From Proteromonas lacertae (Eukaryota > Sar > Bigyra > Opalinata > Proteromonadidae): 64,000 bases of DNA. The stretch is from assembly GCA_002245135.1 (NCBI GenBank), contig NGBS01000613.1, forward strand, positions 1-64,000, in the 5' to 3' direction. This document shows positions 1 through 9,577 of the stretch, piece by piece. Below the pieces are notes generated by a model that was given only the letters and a program-made list of their open reading frames with translations, ran no database searches and had not been told where the DNA came from. The translations under genes were made by a program, and so were the position numbers. Numbering within the stretch: the stretch's first letter is position 1; each line of letters begins with the position of its first letter.

Positions 1-1660
1 CTTTCATATGTTTCTCTTCTTCTTCACTATCATTATCATTATCTTGGTTTAATTCAGATGAATTTATATTTTCACCTAATTTCAATTCGTTCTCTAATTC
101 ATTTATCTTACTTATACCAAGTTCTTCACTTTTGTAGATTCTATAATTTTCTATATCACTTTCATCTTTCATTCTTTCTTTCCATTCATTTAACTCTCTC
201 TCTAATTCTTCTTTTGCTTTCTTCAATTCGTCATTTTCCATTCTTAATTCATTCAATTCTTTATCTACTTTATCACCTTTTTCTGTTTCTAATTCTTCAT
301 TCTCAACTTTTGAGTTTTCTTTCATTTCATTTAATTTCATTTCTAATTCGTCTTTATCTCTCATCAGTTTATTCAATTCAGCTTTTAATTTATTTATCTC
401 ATCTTCTTTATCATTTGATAATTTTTTATTTTTTTCTTCTGTTTCTACTTCTTTCATATCTTCTTTTAATAACTCATTTTCCATTCTTAATGATTCTAAA
501 CTATCATTCAATATGGATATCTCATTCTCCAACTCTTTCACTCTATTTTCAGTATTTTCACTATCATTTAAACCTTCATTCATACTTTCGTTTAGTTCAT
601 TTCTCATTCTTTCATTATCTTCTTCACTCAGTTTTAATCTTTCTTTCAATTCATTCATCTCATTCTCTAATGCATTTATATTTTCTTCTAATTCATTTTT
701 ACTCTTTGATATTTCTTCTTTTTCTTCATTCAGTTTTTCTAATTCTTCAAATTTATTTATTCTATCTTTCATTTTATTTAACTCTTCTTTCATTTTGTCT
801 AACTCTCTCTCTAATTCTTCTTTTGCTTTCTTCAATTCGTCATTTTCCATTCTTAATTCATTCAATTCTTTATCTACTTTATCACCTTTTTCTGTTTCTA
901 ATTCTTCATTCTCAACTTTTGAGTTTTCTTTCATTTCATTTAGTTTCATTTCTAATTCGTCTTTATCTCTCATCAGTTTATTCAATTCAGCTTTTAATTT
1001 ATTTATCTCATCTTCTTTATCATTTGATAATTTTTTATTTTTTTCTTCTGTTTCTACTTCTTTCATATCTTCTTTTAATAACTCATTTTCCATTCTTAAT
1101 GATTCTAAACTATCATTCAATATGGATATTTCTTTTTCTAGTTCAGATTTTTCATTATCTTCATTACTTTTATCATTCTCTTTATTCAAATTTTTACCAT
1201 TACTTTCTTCATCATTACTTATGTTTTTAATTCTATCTTTTATTTCTTTCAACTCTATATCTATTTCATCTTTACTTTTCTCTAACTTTTCTTTTTCCTT
1301 ATTGGATTTATCTAGAAGATCTTTCAATCCATTTAACTCACTTTCTAGTTCATTTTGACATTCAGTTTGATCTTCTTTCAATCTCTTTATTTCTTTCTCT
1401 AACTCTTCTTTTTCTTTTATTATTTCATTTAACTCATTCTTTAATTCTGTCTTTAATTCATTTTCTTTTGCATCTTTCATATGTTTCTCTTCTTCTTCAC
1501 TATCATTATCATTATCTTGGTTTAATTCAGATGAATTTATATTTTCACCTAATTTCAATTCGTTCTCTAATTCATTTATCTTACTTATACCAAGTTCTTC
1601 ACTTTTGTAGATTCTATAATTTTCTATATCACTTTCATCTTTCATTTTTTCTTTCCATTC
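1..1660. repeat. Nested long direct repeats in the giant coiled-coil gene
   Basis: Two further in-frame duplications precede the tandem array. The segment at about 190-520 recurs at about 799-1130 (offset 609 bp, 203 codons). The segment at 1 to about 190 recurs from 1474 (offset 1,473 bp, 491 codons) with a few substitutions. Both offsets are multiples of three, as expected for repeats maintained in coding sequence. Confidence 0.9.
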
Positions 1661-4600
1661 ATTTGACTCTCTTCCTAATTCTTTTATTGTTATCTTTAAT
1701 TCAGTCATTTCATTCTCTAAGTCATTTTGAGATTTGGATTGATCTTCTTTCATTCTCTTTATTTCATTCTCAAACTCATCTTTACTCTTCTGTAATTCTT
1801 CTTTTTCGGCATTCGATTTATCTAATTGATCTTTCAATACATTCAATTCATTATCTAAATCTTCTTTATTCTTTTTCAAATTGTCTTTCTCTTCGTTAGA
1901 TTGACTCAATTGATCTTTTACATTGTTCAATTCATTCTCTAAGTCATTTTGAGATTTGGATTGATCTTCTTTCATTCTCTTTATTTCATTCTCAAACTCA
2001 TCTTTACTCTTCTGTAATTCTTCTTTTTCAGCATTCGATTTATCTAATTGATCTTTCAATACATTCAATTCATTATCTAAATCTTCTTTATTCTTTTTCA
2101 AATTGTCTTTCTCTTCGTTAGATTGACTCAATTGATCTTTTACATTGTTCAATTCATTCTCTAAGTCATTTTGAGATTTGGATTGATCTTCTTTCATTCT
2201 CTTTATTTCATTCTCAAACTCATCTTTACTCTTCTGTAATTCTTCTTTTTCAGCATTCGATTTATCTAATTGATCTTTCAATACATTCAATTCATTATCT
2301 AAATCTTCTTTATTCTTTTTCAAATTGTCTTTCTCTTCGTTAGATTGACTCAATTGATCTTTTACATTGTTCAATTCATTCTCTAAGTCATTTTGAGATT
2401 TGGATTGATCTTCTTTCATTCTCTTTATTTCATTCTCAAACTCATCTTTACTCTTCTGTAATTCTTCTTTTTCGGCATTCGATTTATCTAATTGATCTTT
2501 CAATACATTCAATTCATTATCTAAATCTTCTTTATTCTTTTTCAAATTGTCTTTCTCTTCGTTAGATTGACTCAATTGATCTTTTACATTGTTCAATTCA
2601 TTCTCTAAGTCATTTTGAGATTTGGATTGATCTTCTTTCATTCTCTTTATTTCATTCTCAAACTCATCTTTACTCTTCTGTAATTCTTCTTTTTCAGCAT
2701 TCGATTTATCTAATTGATCTTTCAATACATTCAATTCATTATCTAAATCTTCTTTATTCTTTTTCAAATTGTCTTTCTCTTCGTTAGATTGACTCAATTG
2801 ATCTTTTACATTGTTCAATTCATTCTCTAAGTCATTTTGAGATTTGGATTGATCTTCTTTCATTCTCTTTATTTCATTCTCAAACTCATCTTTACTCTTC
2901 TGTAATTCTTCTTTTTCAGCATTCGATTTATCTAATTGATCTTTCAATACATTCAATTCATTATCTAAATCTTCTTTATTCTTTTTCAAATTGTCTTTCT
3001 CTTCGTTAGATTGACTCAATTGATCTTTTACATTGTTCAATTCATTCTCTAAGTCATTTTGAGATTTGGATTGATCTTCTTTCATTCTCTTTATTTCATT
3101 CTCAAACTCATCTTTACTCTTCTGTAATTCTTCTTTTTCAGCATTCGATTTATCTAATTGCTCTTTCAATACATTCAATTTTATTTCCAACTCGTCTTTT
3201 TCATTTCTTAAATTCTCTAGTATCATCTTTGATTCTTTTAGTTGTTTTGTCATGTTTTCATTCTTTTCATTTGTCTCATAATTTCTTTCTTTTGTTTCTT
3301 TTACTTCCTTTATCAATTTTCCATTTTCTTCACTCATTACTTTATTCATACTATCTAGTTCACATATTTTATCATATTTTTCATCGCATTCTTTCTCTAA
3401 TTCATTTATTCTTTCTATATTCTCTTGATTAGTTTGATTTAACTTTTCATTCAAATCATTTAATTGATTCTCTAAGTCTGATTTCATTTCATCTTTCTCT
3501 TTCTTTTTTTCTTCCAATTTACTATATAAATCAGATATTTCATAGTCAAGATCATTTATTTTACATTTCAATGTATTTTCTAAATCATTTTTTTCATTAT
3601 TTAATAACATATATTTCTCATTAATACTATTCAACTCATAAGTCAAATTATTGTTATTCTCTTCGTAAGTTACTTTCAAAGCAGTAACCTCTTTTTCATA
3701 TTTTTCACTATTTTTTTCTAATTCATTTTTCAATTTCATGTTTTCATCTCCTATCAAAGAATATTTTTCAGCAATTGTATTTTCATCTAAATTACTATCT
3801 TCTAATTTACTTTTCATTTCGCCATTCTCGTTTCTTAATTCAATTATTTCGTTCTTCTTTAATAACAATTCTTCATTCAAGTCTTTCAATTCTTTTGATA
3901 AATTATTACATTTGTTATTTGAATTTAATAATCTGTCATTCATTTCTTTTAATTCATTTTCTAAATGAGATGATTTATCTTTTAGTTTCAGATTATTTTC
4001 TTCTAATATCTTTTGTTCTTCTTTCATTCTGTTTATTTCATTCTTAGTATTTTCATTTTCTTTCATCATTTTATCCATCTCTTTTTGATCTTTCATATAG
4101 TCTTTTGTTTCACTCGAAAAGTTTGTTGAATAACTATTTGTTACTTCTTCATAACTATCAATCAATTTACTCAAATTATCAATTGTTTCTAAATATTTCG
4201 ATTCTTTTTCTTCGAATTGCTTTTTCTCATCTTTATAGGCATTTTCTAGTTTCAATAATTCACCATAAATATCTTCTACTTTCTTATTATTATCATTATC
4301 ATTATCATCATCATTTCTACTACTGTTATTGTTATTAACATTTTCATTCAAATGTTTCATTCTTTCAATTTCATCTTTTTGAGATTCGATTATGGAGTTT
4401 AATTGGTCAATTCGATAGTTAAAACTCTTTAACAATAATTTGTTTTGATTAGCTGTAGTTGAAGGTGTGCTTGAGGATGTGTTTGTCATTTCAGTCTTTA
4501 GTTCAGTTAATAGTTTATCTTGTTCACTCATCTTTCGTAGTAATTCATTAAGTTCATTTTCTTTATTCTTCAAATTATTCTCTAATTCTTTCTTTCTTTC

Positions 4601-7204
4601 AATCAATTCACCATTATTCTTTCTCATTTCATTCAATTCTTCTTCAAGGTTCTTTATTATATTGTCTGTATCTTTCAAATTCTTTTCTAATTCTATTATT
4701 CCATTTTCTTTCTCCATACTTAAATTCATACTGGTTGATAGTTCTAATTCTAATTCTTTTATCTTGCTTTGTAGTTTCATTATTGATTCTTTGTTATTCT
4801 CATATTCTTCTAGTTGTTTCTTCAATTCTTCATTAGTGTCAACAGATTGGTTTGATACTGGTTTGATTGTATTGAATAATAATGAGAATGGAAGTGGAGA
4901 TGGTAAAGGTGTGAATGATTGAGATAATAAAGAATTTGAAGTATTTTCAGCAGATTTGAAACTATCTTCATTCATTTTCTTTAATTCATTTATCTCTTTT
5001 TCTAATTTTTCATTTCTCTTTTTCATATCTTCTTTCTCTTGATTTATTCTCCTTAATTCATTCTTCATATCATCTAATTCCTTTTTTAATTCACTATCAA
5101 TTTTGGATTTATCATTCTTTAATTCATTTATTTCCTTTTCTAGATCATCCCTAGATTTCTTTATTTCATCTTTCTCTTGGTTTGCTTGATCCAACTGTAT
5201 TTTTACTCTATTCAACTCATCATCTAAATCATTTCCGGATTTAGATTTTTCATCTTTCATTTTCTTCAATTCATTCTCTAATGCTTCACATCTCTTCTTC
5301 ATCTCATCTTTTTCTTTATTACTTTCTAATAATTGATTCTTTAAGTCACTCCATTCACTCTCCAATTCATTTTGAGATTTGGTTTTATCATCTTTTATAC
5401 TCTTCAATTCTCTTTCTAACTCTATATTTCTTCTATTCATTTCTTCATTTTCTTGATTTAATTGAATCAATTGTTCCTTCATTTTATTCACTTCATTTTC
5501 TAAGTTATCCTTTTCTTTCTCACTTTTACTCAATTTATCCTTCAATTCACTGTTTATTCTATAATTAGACTTTATTACATTTTCTCTTTCAGCTATTTTT
5601 GGTTCTAATTGACTCAACTCATCACTTATTCGTTTATTTTCTTCTTTTAATGATTTTATTGTATTTTCCAACACATTAATTGGTTTTTCAACTTCTGATA
5701 ACTTTGATTCTAATTTTTGAATAGAATTATCTTTCATACTCAATTGATTCTGTAATTCCTTACTAATATCTTCATTTTTAGTTAATTTCTCATTCAATTT
5801 CTTGTTTATATCTTCTAAACTTTCAAGTTGATTCTTTAAACTATTCAACTGAGATTTGATTGTTGAATTGATTGTAGAGGTTGATTCTAATTCAGACGAT
5901 TTTTCATTTACACTTTTTTTCAATTCATTTATCTCTTCTTTTAATTCTTTAGTATCTTTCAAATACTTATCATTTTCAGTAACCAAATCATTATTCTTGA
6001 TTTGAATTTCATCAATTAATTTACTCAACATCTCAATACTTTCTTCATACTGTTTCTTTTGTCTTTCATAAAATGATTTTTGTGAATTATAACTAGTTTC
6101 TAATTGTGAAATCTTTTCATAAAGTGATTCTACATCAATTCTATGACTTGTTTCTTTTATTTCATTAGATTTTAATTCACTAATAATTTCTCTATATTTT
6201 ACAATTTCTTCACTTTGTTGTTCAACTTTTAAGTTTAATGATTGAAGTTGGTAATGATATGTTTGTATTAATAATTTGGTTTTATCATCTTTAATTTGTG
6301 GTGTAAAATGCTTTCTTTTTTCTTTTTCATCTTCTTGAATTGATTTAATCTTCAATTCATATTCATTTTCTAACTTTTTCATCTCATTTTGATGATTTTC
6401 GTTCTCTCTTTCGTTTGCTTGTCTTAATACTGATATTTCATTTTCTAGTTCATTTCTAATTCTCTTTTCGTTATTTTCATTCTTCATTTGATATTCTTCT
6501 TCAATTCTCTTCATCTCTTTACGATATTCTTCTTCAGATTTTTGAGACATTTCTTTCAAAGATAAAATCTCATTTTCTAATTCTTTATTCTTCTTTTCTA
6601 ACTCTTTTAATTGCTGTTCTTCTACCACAGTTTCCTCGATCATTGAAATATCAGGATAAGAAGACACAATAACACTTTCTGGAAGTGGTTTGTTAAGATA
6701 TTCATCAATTAAATTTGATAATTCATTGATTGTAACTTCTTGAACTTTAATCTTATTTATATTCTCTTCATGAGATTTAGACAATTCAATTATCTTATTA
6801 TAGAAATAAGTAGTATCAATCTCATCATATACTTCATTCTTCGGAGTGTTATTATTAATTGAGGAAATTCTTTCTTGATATTGTTGTATTTCTTCTGATT
6901 TTTGTTGTAACAATAAATTGAGAGAATTAATTCTGTACTGATATGCTGCAATTAATTTGTGAGTGTCACTGGATGATGATGTTGTTGAATTAACTGTATT
7001 TGAAGCCTCAATTAACAAATCATTATACTTTTTAATAATATCATCAATTTCTCCTTTGTGTTTACTAAGCTCAGCATTTTCACAAATTGATACAACATTA
7101 ACATCATTTTTAGGATATTTCGATCCAGATGTAAAAACCTCTACAAAATTCGACGAAATATAGTCACACAGCTGATAGATATCATCTGTATTCAGAACTA
7201 CCAT
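1..7204 (-). CDS. Giant coiled-coil protein, C-terminus beyond the window
   Basis: One uninterrupted reading frame runs leftward from an ATG at 7204 to the window edge, at least 2,401 codons with no stop and no obvious intron. The product is almost wholly K/E/N/L/S-rich heptad-type coiled coil (recurrent LENEL-, LKDQL- and NELK-like phrases). I recognise no enzymatic domain, signal peptide or membrane segment. The first ~80 residues are less repetitive and may form a small folded head. A module of about 90-100 residues, starting with a YxY[RQ][IL] phrase and ending LSxLIDE/S, recurs at residues ~82-167, ~307-401 and ~919-1020. Residues ~1,345-1,830 are a 74-residue tandem repeat. Such proteins usually act as cytoskeletal or organelle tethers or scaffolds (Golgin, centrosomal or flagellar-root type), but the exact role cannot be read here. 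It is divergent from the Rab gene at 7468, and a Rab-effector role is only speculation. Confidence 0.85.
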   Translation of the reverse strand, partial: MVVLNTDDIYQLCDYISSNFVEVFTSGSKYPKNDVNVVSICENAELSKHKGEIDDIIKKYNDLLIEASNTVNSTTSSSSDTHKLIAAYQYRINSLNLLLQQKSEEIQQYQERISSINNNTPKNEVYDEIDTTYFYNKIIELSKSHEENINKIKVQEVTINELSNLIDEYLNKPLPESVIVSSYPDISMIEETVVEEQQLKELEKKNKELENEILSLKEMSQKSEEEYRKEMKRIEEEYQMKNENNEKRIRNELENEISVLRQANERENENHQNEMKKLENEYELKIKSIQEDEKEKRKHFTPQIKDDKTKLLIQTYHYQLQSLNLKVEQQSEEIVKYREIISELKSNEIKETSHRIDVESLYEKISQLETSYNSQKSFYERQKKQYEESIEMLSKLIDEIQIKNNDLVTENDKYLKDTKELKEEINELKKSVNEKSSELESTSTINSTIKSQLNSLKNQLESLEDINKKLNEKLTKNEDISKELQNQLSMKDNSIQKLESKLSEVEKPINVLENTIKSLKEENKRISDELSQLEPKIAERENVIKSNYRINSELKDKLSKSEKEKDNLENEVNKMKEQLIQLNQENEEMNRRNIELERELKSIKDDKTKSQNELESEWSDLKNQLLESNKEKDEMKKRCEALENELKKMKDEKSKSGNDLDDELNRVKIQLDQANQEKDEIKKSRDDLEKEINELKNDKSKIDSELKKELDDMKNELRRINQEKEDMKKRNEKLEKEINELKKMNEDSFKSAENTSNSLLSQSFTPLPSPLPFSLLFNTIKPVSNQSVDTNEELKKQLEEYENNKESIMKLQSKIKELELELSTSMNLSMEKENGIIELEKNLKDTDNIIKNLEEELNEMRKNNGELIERKKELENNLKNKENELNELLRKMSEQDKLLTELKTEMTNTSSSTPSTTANQNKLLLKSFNYRIDQLNSIIESQKDEIERMKHLNENVNNNNSSRNDDDNDNDNNKKVEDIYGELLKLENAYKDEKKQFEEKESKYLETIDNLSKLIDSYEEVTNSYSTNFSSETKDYMKDQKEMDKMMKENENTKNEINRMKEEQKILEENNLKLKDKSSHLENELKEMNDRLLNSNNKCNNLSKELKDLNEELLLKKNEIIELRNENGEMKSKLEDSNLDENTIAEKYSLIGDENMKLKNELEKNSEKYEKEVTALKVTYEENNNNLTYELNSINEKYMLLNNEKNDLENTLKCKINDLDYEISDLYSKLEEKKKEKDEMKSDLENQLNDLNEKLNQTNQENIERINELEKECDEKYDKICELDSMNKVMSEENGKLIKEVKETKERNYETNEKNENMTKQLKESKMILENLRNEKDELEIKLNVLKEQLDKSNAEKEELQKSKDEFENEIKRMKEDQSKSQNDLENELNNVKDQLSQSNEEKDNLKKNKEDLDNELNVLKDQLDKSNAEKEELQKSKDEFENEIKRMKEDQSKSQNDLENELNNVKDQLSQSNEEKDNLKKNKEDLDNELNVLKDQLDKSNAEKEELQKSKDEFENEIKRMKEDQSKSQNDLENELNNVKDQLSQSNEEKDNLKKNKEDLDNELNVLKDQLDKSNAEKEELQKSKDEFENEIKRMKEDQSKSQNDLENELNNVKDQLSQSNEEKDNLKKNKEDLDNELNVLKDQLDKSNAEKEELQKSKDEFENEIKRMKEDQSKSQNDLENELNNVKDQLSQSNEEKDNLKKNKEDLDNELNVLKDQLDKSNAEKEELQKSKDEFENEIKRMKEDQSKSQNDLENELNNVKDQLSQSNEEKDNLKKNKEDLDNELNVLKDQLDKSNAEKEELQKSKDEFENEIKRMKEDQSKSQNDLENEMTELKITIKELGRESNEWKEKMKDESDIENYRIYKSEELGISKINELENELKLGENINSSELNQDNDNDSEEEEKHMKDAKENELKTELKNELNEIIKEKEELEKEIKRLKEDQTECQNELESELNGLKDLLDKSNKEKEKLEKSKDEIDIELKEIKDRIKNISNDEESNGKNLNKENDKSNEDNEKSELEKEISILNDSLESLRMENELLKEDMKEVETEEKNKKLSNDKEDEINKLKAELNKLMRDKDELEMKLNEMKENSKVENEELETEKGDKVDKELNELRMENDELKKAKEELERELDKMKEELNKMKDRINKFEELEKLNEEKEEISKSKNELEENINALENEMNELKERLKLSEEDNERMRNELNESMNEGLNDSENTENRVKELENEISILNDSLESLRMENELLKEDMKEVETEEKNKKLSNDKEDEINKLKAELNKLMRDKDELEMKLNEMKENSKVENEELETEKGDKVDKELNELRMENDELKKAKEELERELNEWKERMKDESDIENYRIYKSEELGISKINELENELKLGENINSSELNQDNDNDSEEEEKHMK
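1690..3170. repeat. 222-bp tandem repeat array inside the giant coiled-coil gene
   Basis: A 222-bp unit recurs at a fixed period. The landmark ctaagtcattttgaga starts at 1717, 1939, 2161, 2383, 2605, 2827 and 3049, giving about seven copies. The unit is 74 codons, so the frame is kept. Copies are almost identical. One synonymous variant (cggcattc instead of cagcattc) marks the first and fourth copies, which hints at a three-unit higher-order duplication. 74 residues is not a multiple of seven but equals nine heptads plus one hendecad, so each unit would insert a stutter in the coiled coil. Copy number may differ between alleles and may be mis-assembled. Confidence 0.95.
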
Positions 7205-7467
7205 TTTCAAATTTGTAATGGCAAGCTGAAATCAAGCCGAGTCTGAATGAAGATGTTTGATATTAAAAATCTAAATTATCTAAATAGAAATCAAAAACAA
7301 AACTACTTCATGAGTTGTGAATTTGTCACATATATGCATTACTATACTTTCTGTTTCTATTAAAGAGTTTTTTCTTTTATTTTATCAAACCAAAATCGAG
7401 CCAAACATAAATTATTAGTTTGAAGCAAAATAACTTTTGTTCTAATTATTAAATCATCAATTTTTCT

Positions 7468-8129
7468 ATGTCACAACAATATCAATGCAAAGTATAAATA
7501 GAAATTTATATTACTAGGTTGTATTGCTGGGAGATACTTCGGTTGGTAAAACATCTCTAGCTAATCGATATGTATATAATTTACCTCGAGTTGAAAAGGA
7601 TGCTACTGTTGGTGCAGCATTTTTCGTGAAGTATTATGTTTTTCTATATTCTTCTAATTAGAACAAACTATTATCAAAACCAAACAATAAAATTAAACAT
7701 ATGGGATACTGCTGGTCAAGTATAATCTTGTATTAATTTTGATGTAGGAGCAATATAGAAGTATGTTGCCAATGTACTATAGAAATGCTGAAAGTGCAAT
7801 AATTATAATAGATTGTACATCTATAAATGCATTAAATGCAGCAGAATCTTGGGTAAAAGAGTTGAATTTCAAGAAGAAATTTATCTGATCTTATATTAGT
7901 ATTAGCTGTTAATAAGTGTGATAGAAAGACTGAGTATAAAGTGAACAAATCAGACATTGATGCATTTTGTAATAACCACAATATGCATTATTTTGAAGTT
8001 TCTGCTTTGACTGGAGAAGGTTTAAATCCAATGTTTGAATATATTATGAGTGAGTTTTTGAAGAAGGAAAGTACAAATATTGAACCAGAGAAATACTTTT
8101 TAGAAGAAAAGAAAAATAAATGTTGTTAG
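7468..8129 (+). CDS. Rab-family small GTPase (Rab5/21/22-like), with one frame break
   Basis: A membrane-trafficking GTPase. The P-loop reads GDTSVGKTSL, switch II reads WDTAGQEQYRSM, and the guanine-specificity motifs are NKCD and SAL. The C-terminus is KNKCC, a double-cysteine geranylgeranylation signal typical of Rabs. The sequence around LPMYYRNAESAI resembles endosomal Rab5-like proteins. Three short introns are inferred at 7492-7517, 7631-7661 and 7720-7747; splicing them restores the frame across the P-loop to switch II region. After WVKELN the frame hits TGA at 7886-7888, while the DLILVLAVNKCD segment continues in the +1 frame. Either one T is extra in the aattt run at 7865-7869 or the ribosome shifts +1. 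Divergent from the giant coiled-coil gene. Confidence 0.88.
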
Positions 8130-8283
8130 AATTTTTCTATTTTTTTCTTTTATCTTATTTAGAGAGAAATATTTAATAATTGTTTGTTGGATAAATGAAG
8201 TATAATTATCTATATTAATGAAAATAAAGAAAAATAAAAAATGAGATCAGAACAGATCGTGAATAGAAACGTTTTTGATTTAA

Positions 8284-9018
8284 ATGGCTAAAGATAAGAA
8301 GAAGAAGCAAGTAGTTGAAGAACCTCCCCCAGTTGTCGAAGAGCCGCCACCTAAAACTCAAGTATGGAATGGTTTATTTATATTCTAGGAAGAGATAGAA
8401 GATGAATGGTATGAAACTATAAAAGCAGCTCAGAATAATGAAGAAAAAATGAAGTATTAAATACAAATAAATAAATTTTATAGAGTAATTCTTGATTCTT
8501 TGAATATAACAGATTATGATGGAAATGCAAGAACTACAATATATATGGATTTTGTATTTTATATGTTCAAGTATAAGAAATGAATAATATCATTATTAGA
8601 TTTGCTGAAGAACAAAGTTACACAAACAAACAAATAATAGCTTTATACCACATGGTATGTGATGTATTAGATCAACTAAAAACTTCAACTGAGGAAAATC
8701 CAATTACATCAGAAACCAGCTATGAATACTTCAGATCAATTTTAATGCCTTTGACATTATCAAAAGAAAACAACCCTCCCTTATTTACAATCTCACAATC
8801 AGAAAAAATAATAGACTACATGATCCTCAGTTTATATCAACATTTCTTACTATATTATTCAATATTTAATATGGAACAAACCAACCACAATCAAGAAATG
8901 AATATTGTAGTTGAAACTCCATTCTATATTCCACCACTCAGTGAATTTCACGATTCTTCAGATGTATTTCCACAACAACCACAACAGCTATCACGAGATG
9001 GGTCACAATTATCATTAG

Positions 9019-9054
<36 letters not shown>

Positions 9055-9452
9055 CAATGAGTGAACAACAAAGTCAATCATCATTAAGTCAAGGAAATAA
9101 TACAGCTACTGCTACAACTACAGCTACTAATTCAACTGCTAATATGAGTGTCAACCCATCAATGCATGAAGGAATAGGAACAACATCCAATCCTCCAAGT
9201 ACAGTTGAACAAACAGCTACAACTACAACTACTGATACTACAACTACTACAACCACTAATACAACAACTACAGATCCATCTACTTCAACAACAACAACAA
9301 CAACAGATCCTTCAACCTCTACTACTGATTCATCCACTGCTACAGAACAAAATACAACTAGTAGTGCAAGTTTACCTGGTAAAAGTACCAGTACAACCAA
9401 TTTAACAACATCTACAACTGATTTAACTAGTAGTAGTACAGTGAAAGAATAA
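8284..9452 (+). CDS. CFAP119 (CCDC189)-like cilium/flagellum-associated protein
   Basis: Four exons are inferred (8284-8361, 8389-8453, 8484-8570, 8600-9452), with introns of 27-30 nt starting GTAT. The N-terminus is a short lysine- and proline-rich stretch. The core contains ILDSLNITDYDGNARTTIY, then SYEYFRSILMPLTL and IIDYMILSLYQHFLLYYSIF. This order resembles the conserved region of CFAP119, a small axonemal protein family found in flagellated eukaryotes (recalled family knowledge, not searched). After about residue 190 the protein becomes a low-complexity tail with polyglutamine (around 9019-9050) and long threonine/serine runs. The tail looks disordered and is absent from animal homologues. 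If correct, the organism builds motile cilia. Confidence 0.62.
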
Positions 9453-9577
9453 TCAAAAGATATTTTATTAAATATTTATTTGAAATATTGTAGTATTTGT
9501 TAATATTTATAAATAATAACACACACATCTATCGAATAAAAAATAAACAAATAATTTATAAAACAAAAATATATAAC

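Noticed and set aside
1690..3170. CRISPR-like or satellite array
   Set aside because: The 222-bp period has no unique spacers, keeps the reading frame, and lies inside one long coding frame.
58..5568. Several plus-strand open frames full of F/L/S/H/Y residues
   Set aside because: They are antisense shadows of the K/E/N-rich coiled-coil gene on the minus strand. Their composition is the mirror of its codons, and the minus frame is open throughout.
8571..8599. Separate gene starting at the ATG at 8580
   Set aside because: The ATG lies inside a 29-nt GTAT...TAG intron; splicing it gives the continuous CFAP119-like protein.
9089..9400. Minus-strand valine-rich frame opposite the threonine repeats
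   Set aside because: It is the complement of ACA/ACT-type repeats in the CFAP119-like tail.
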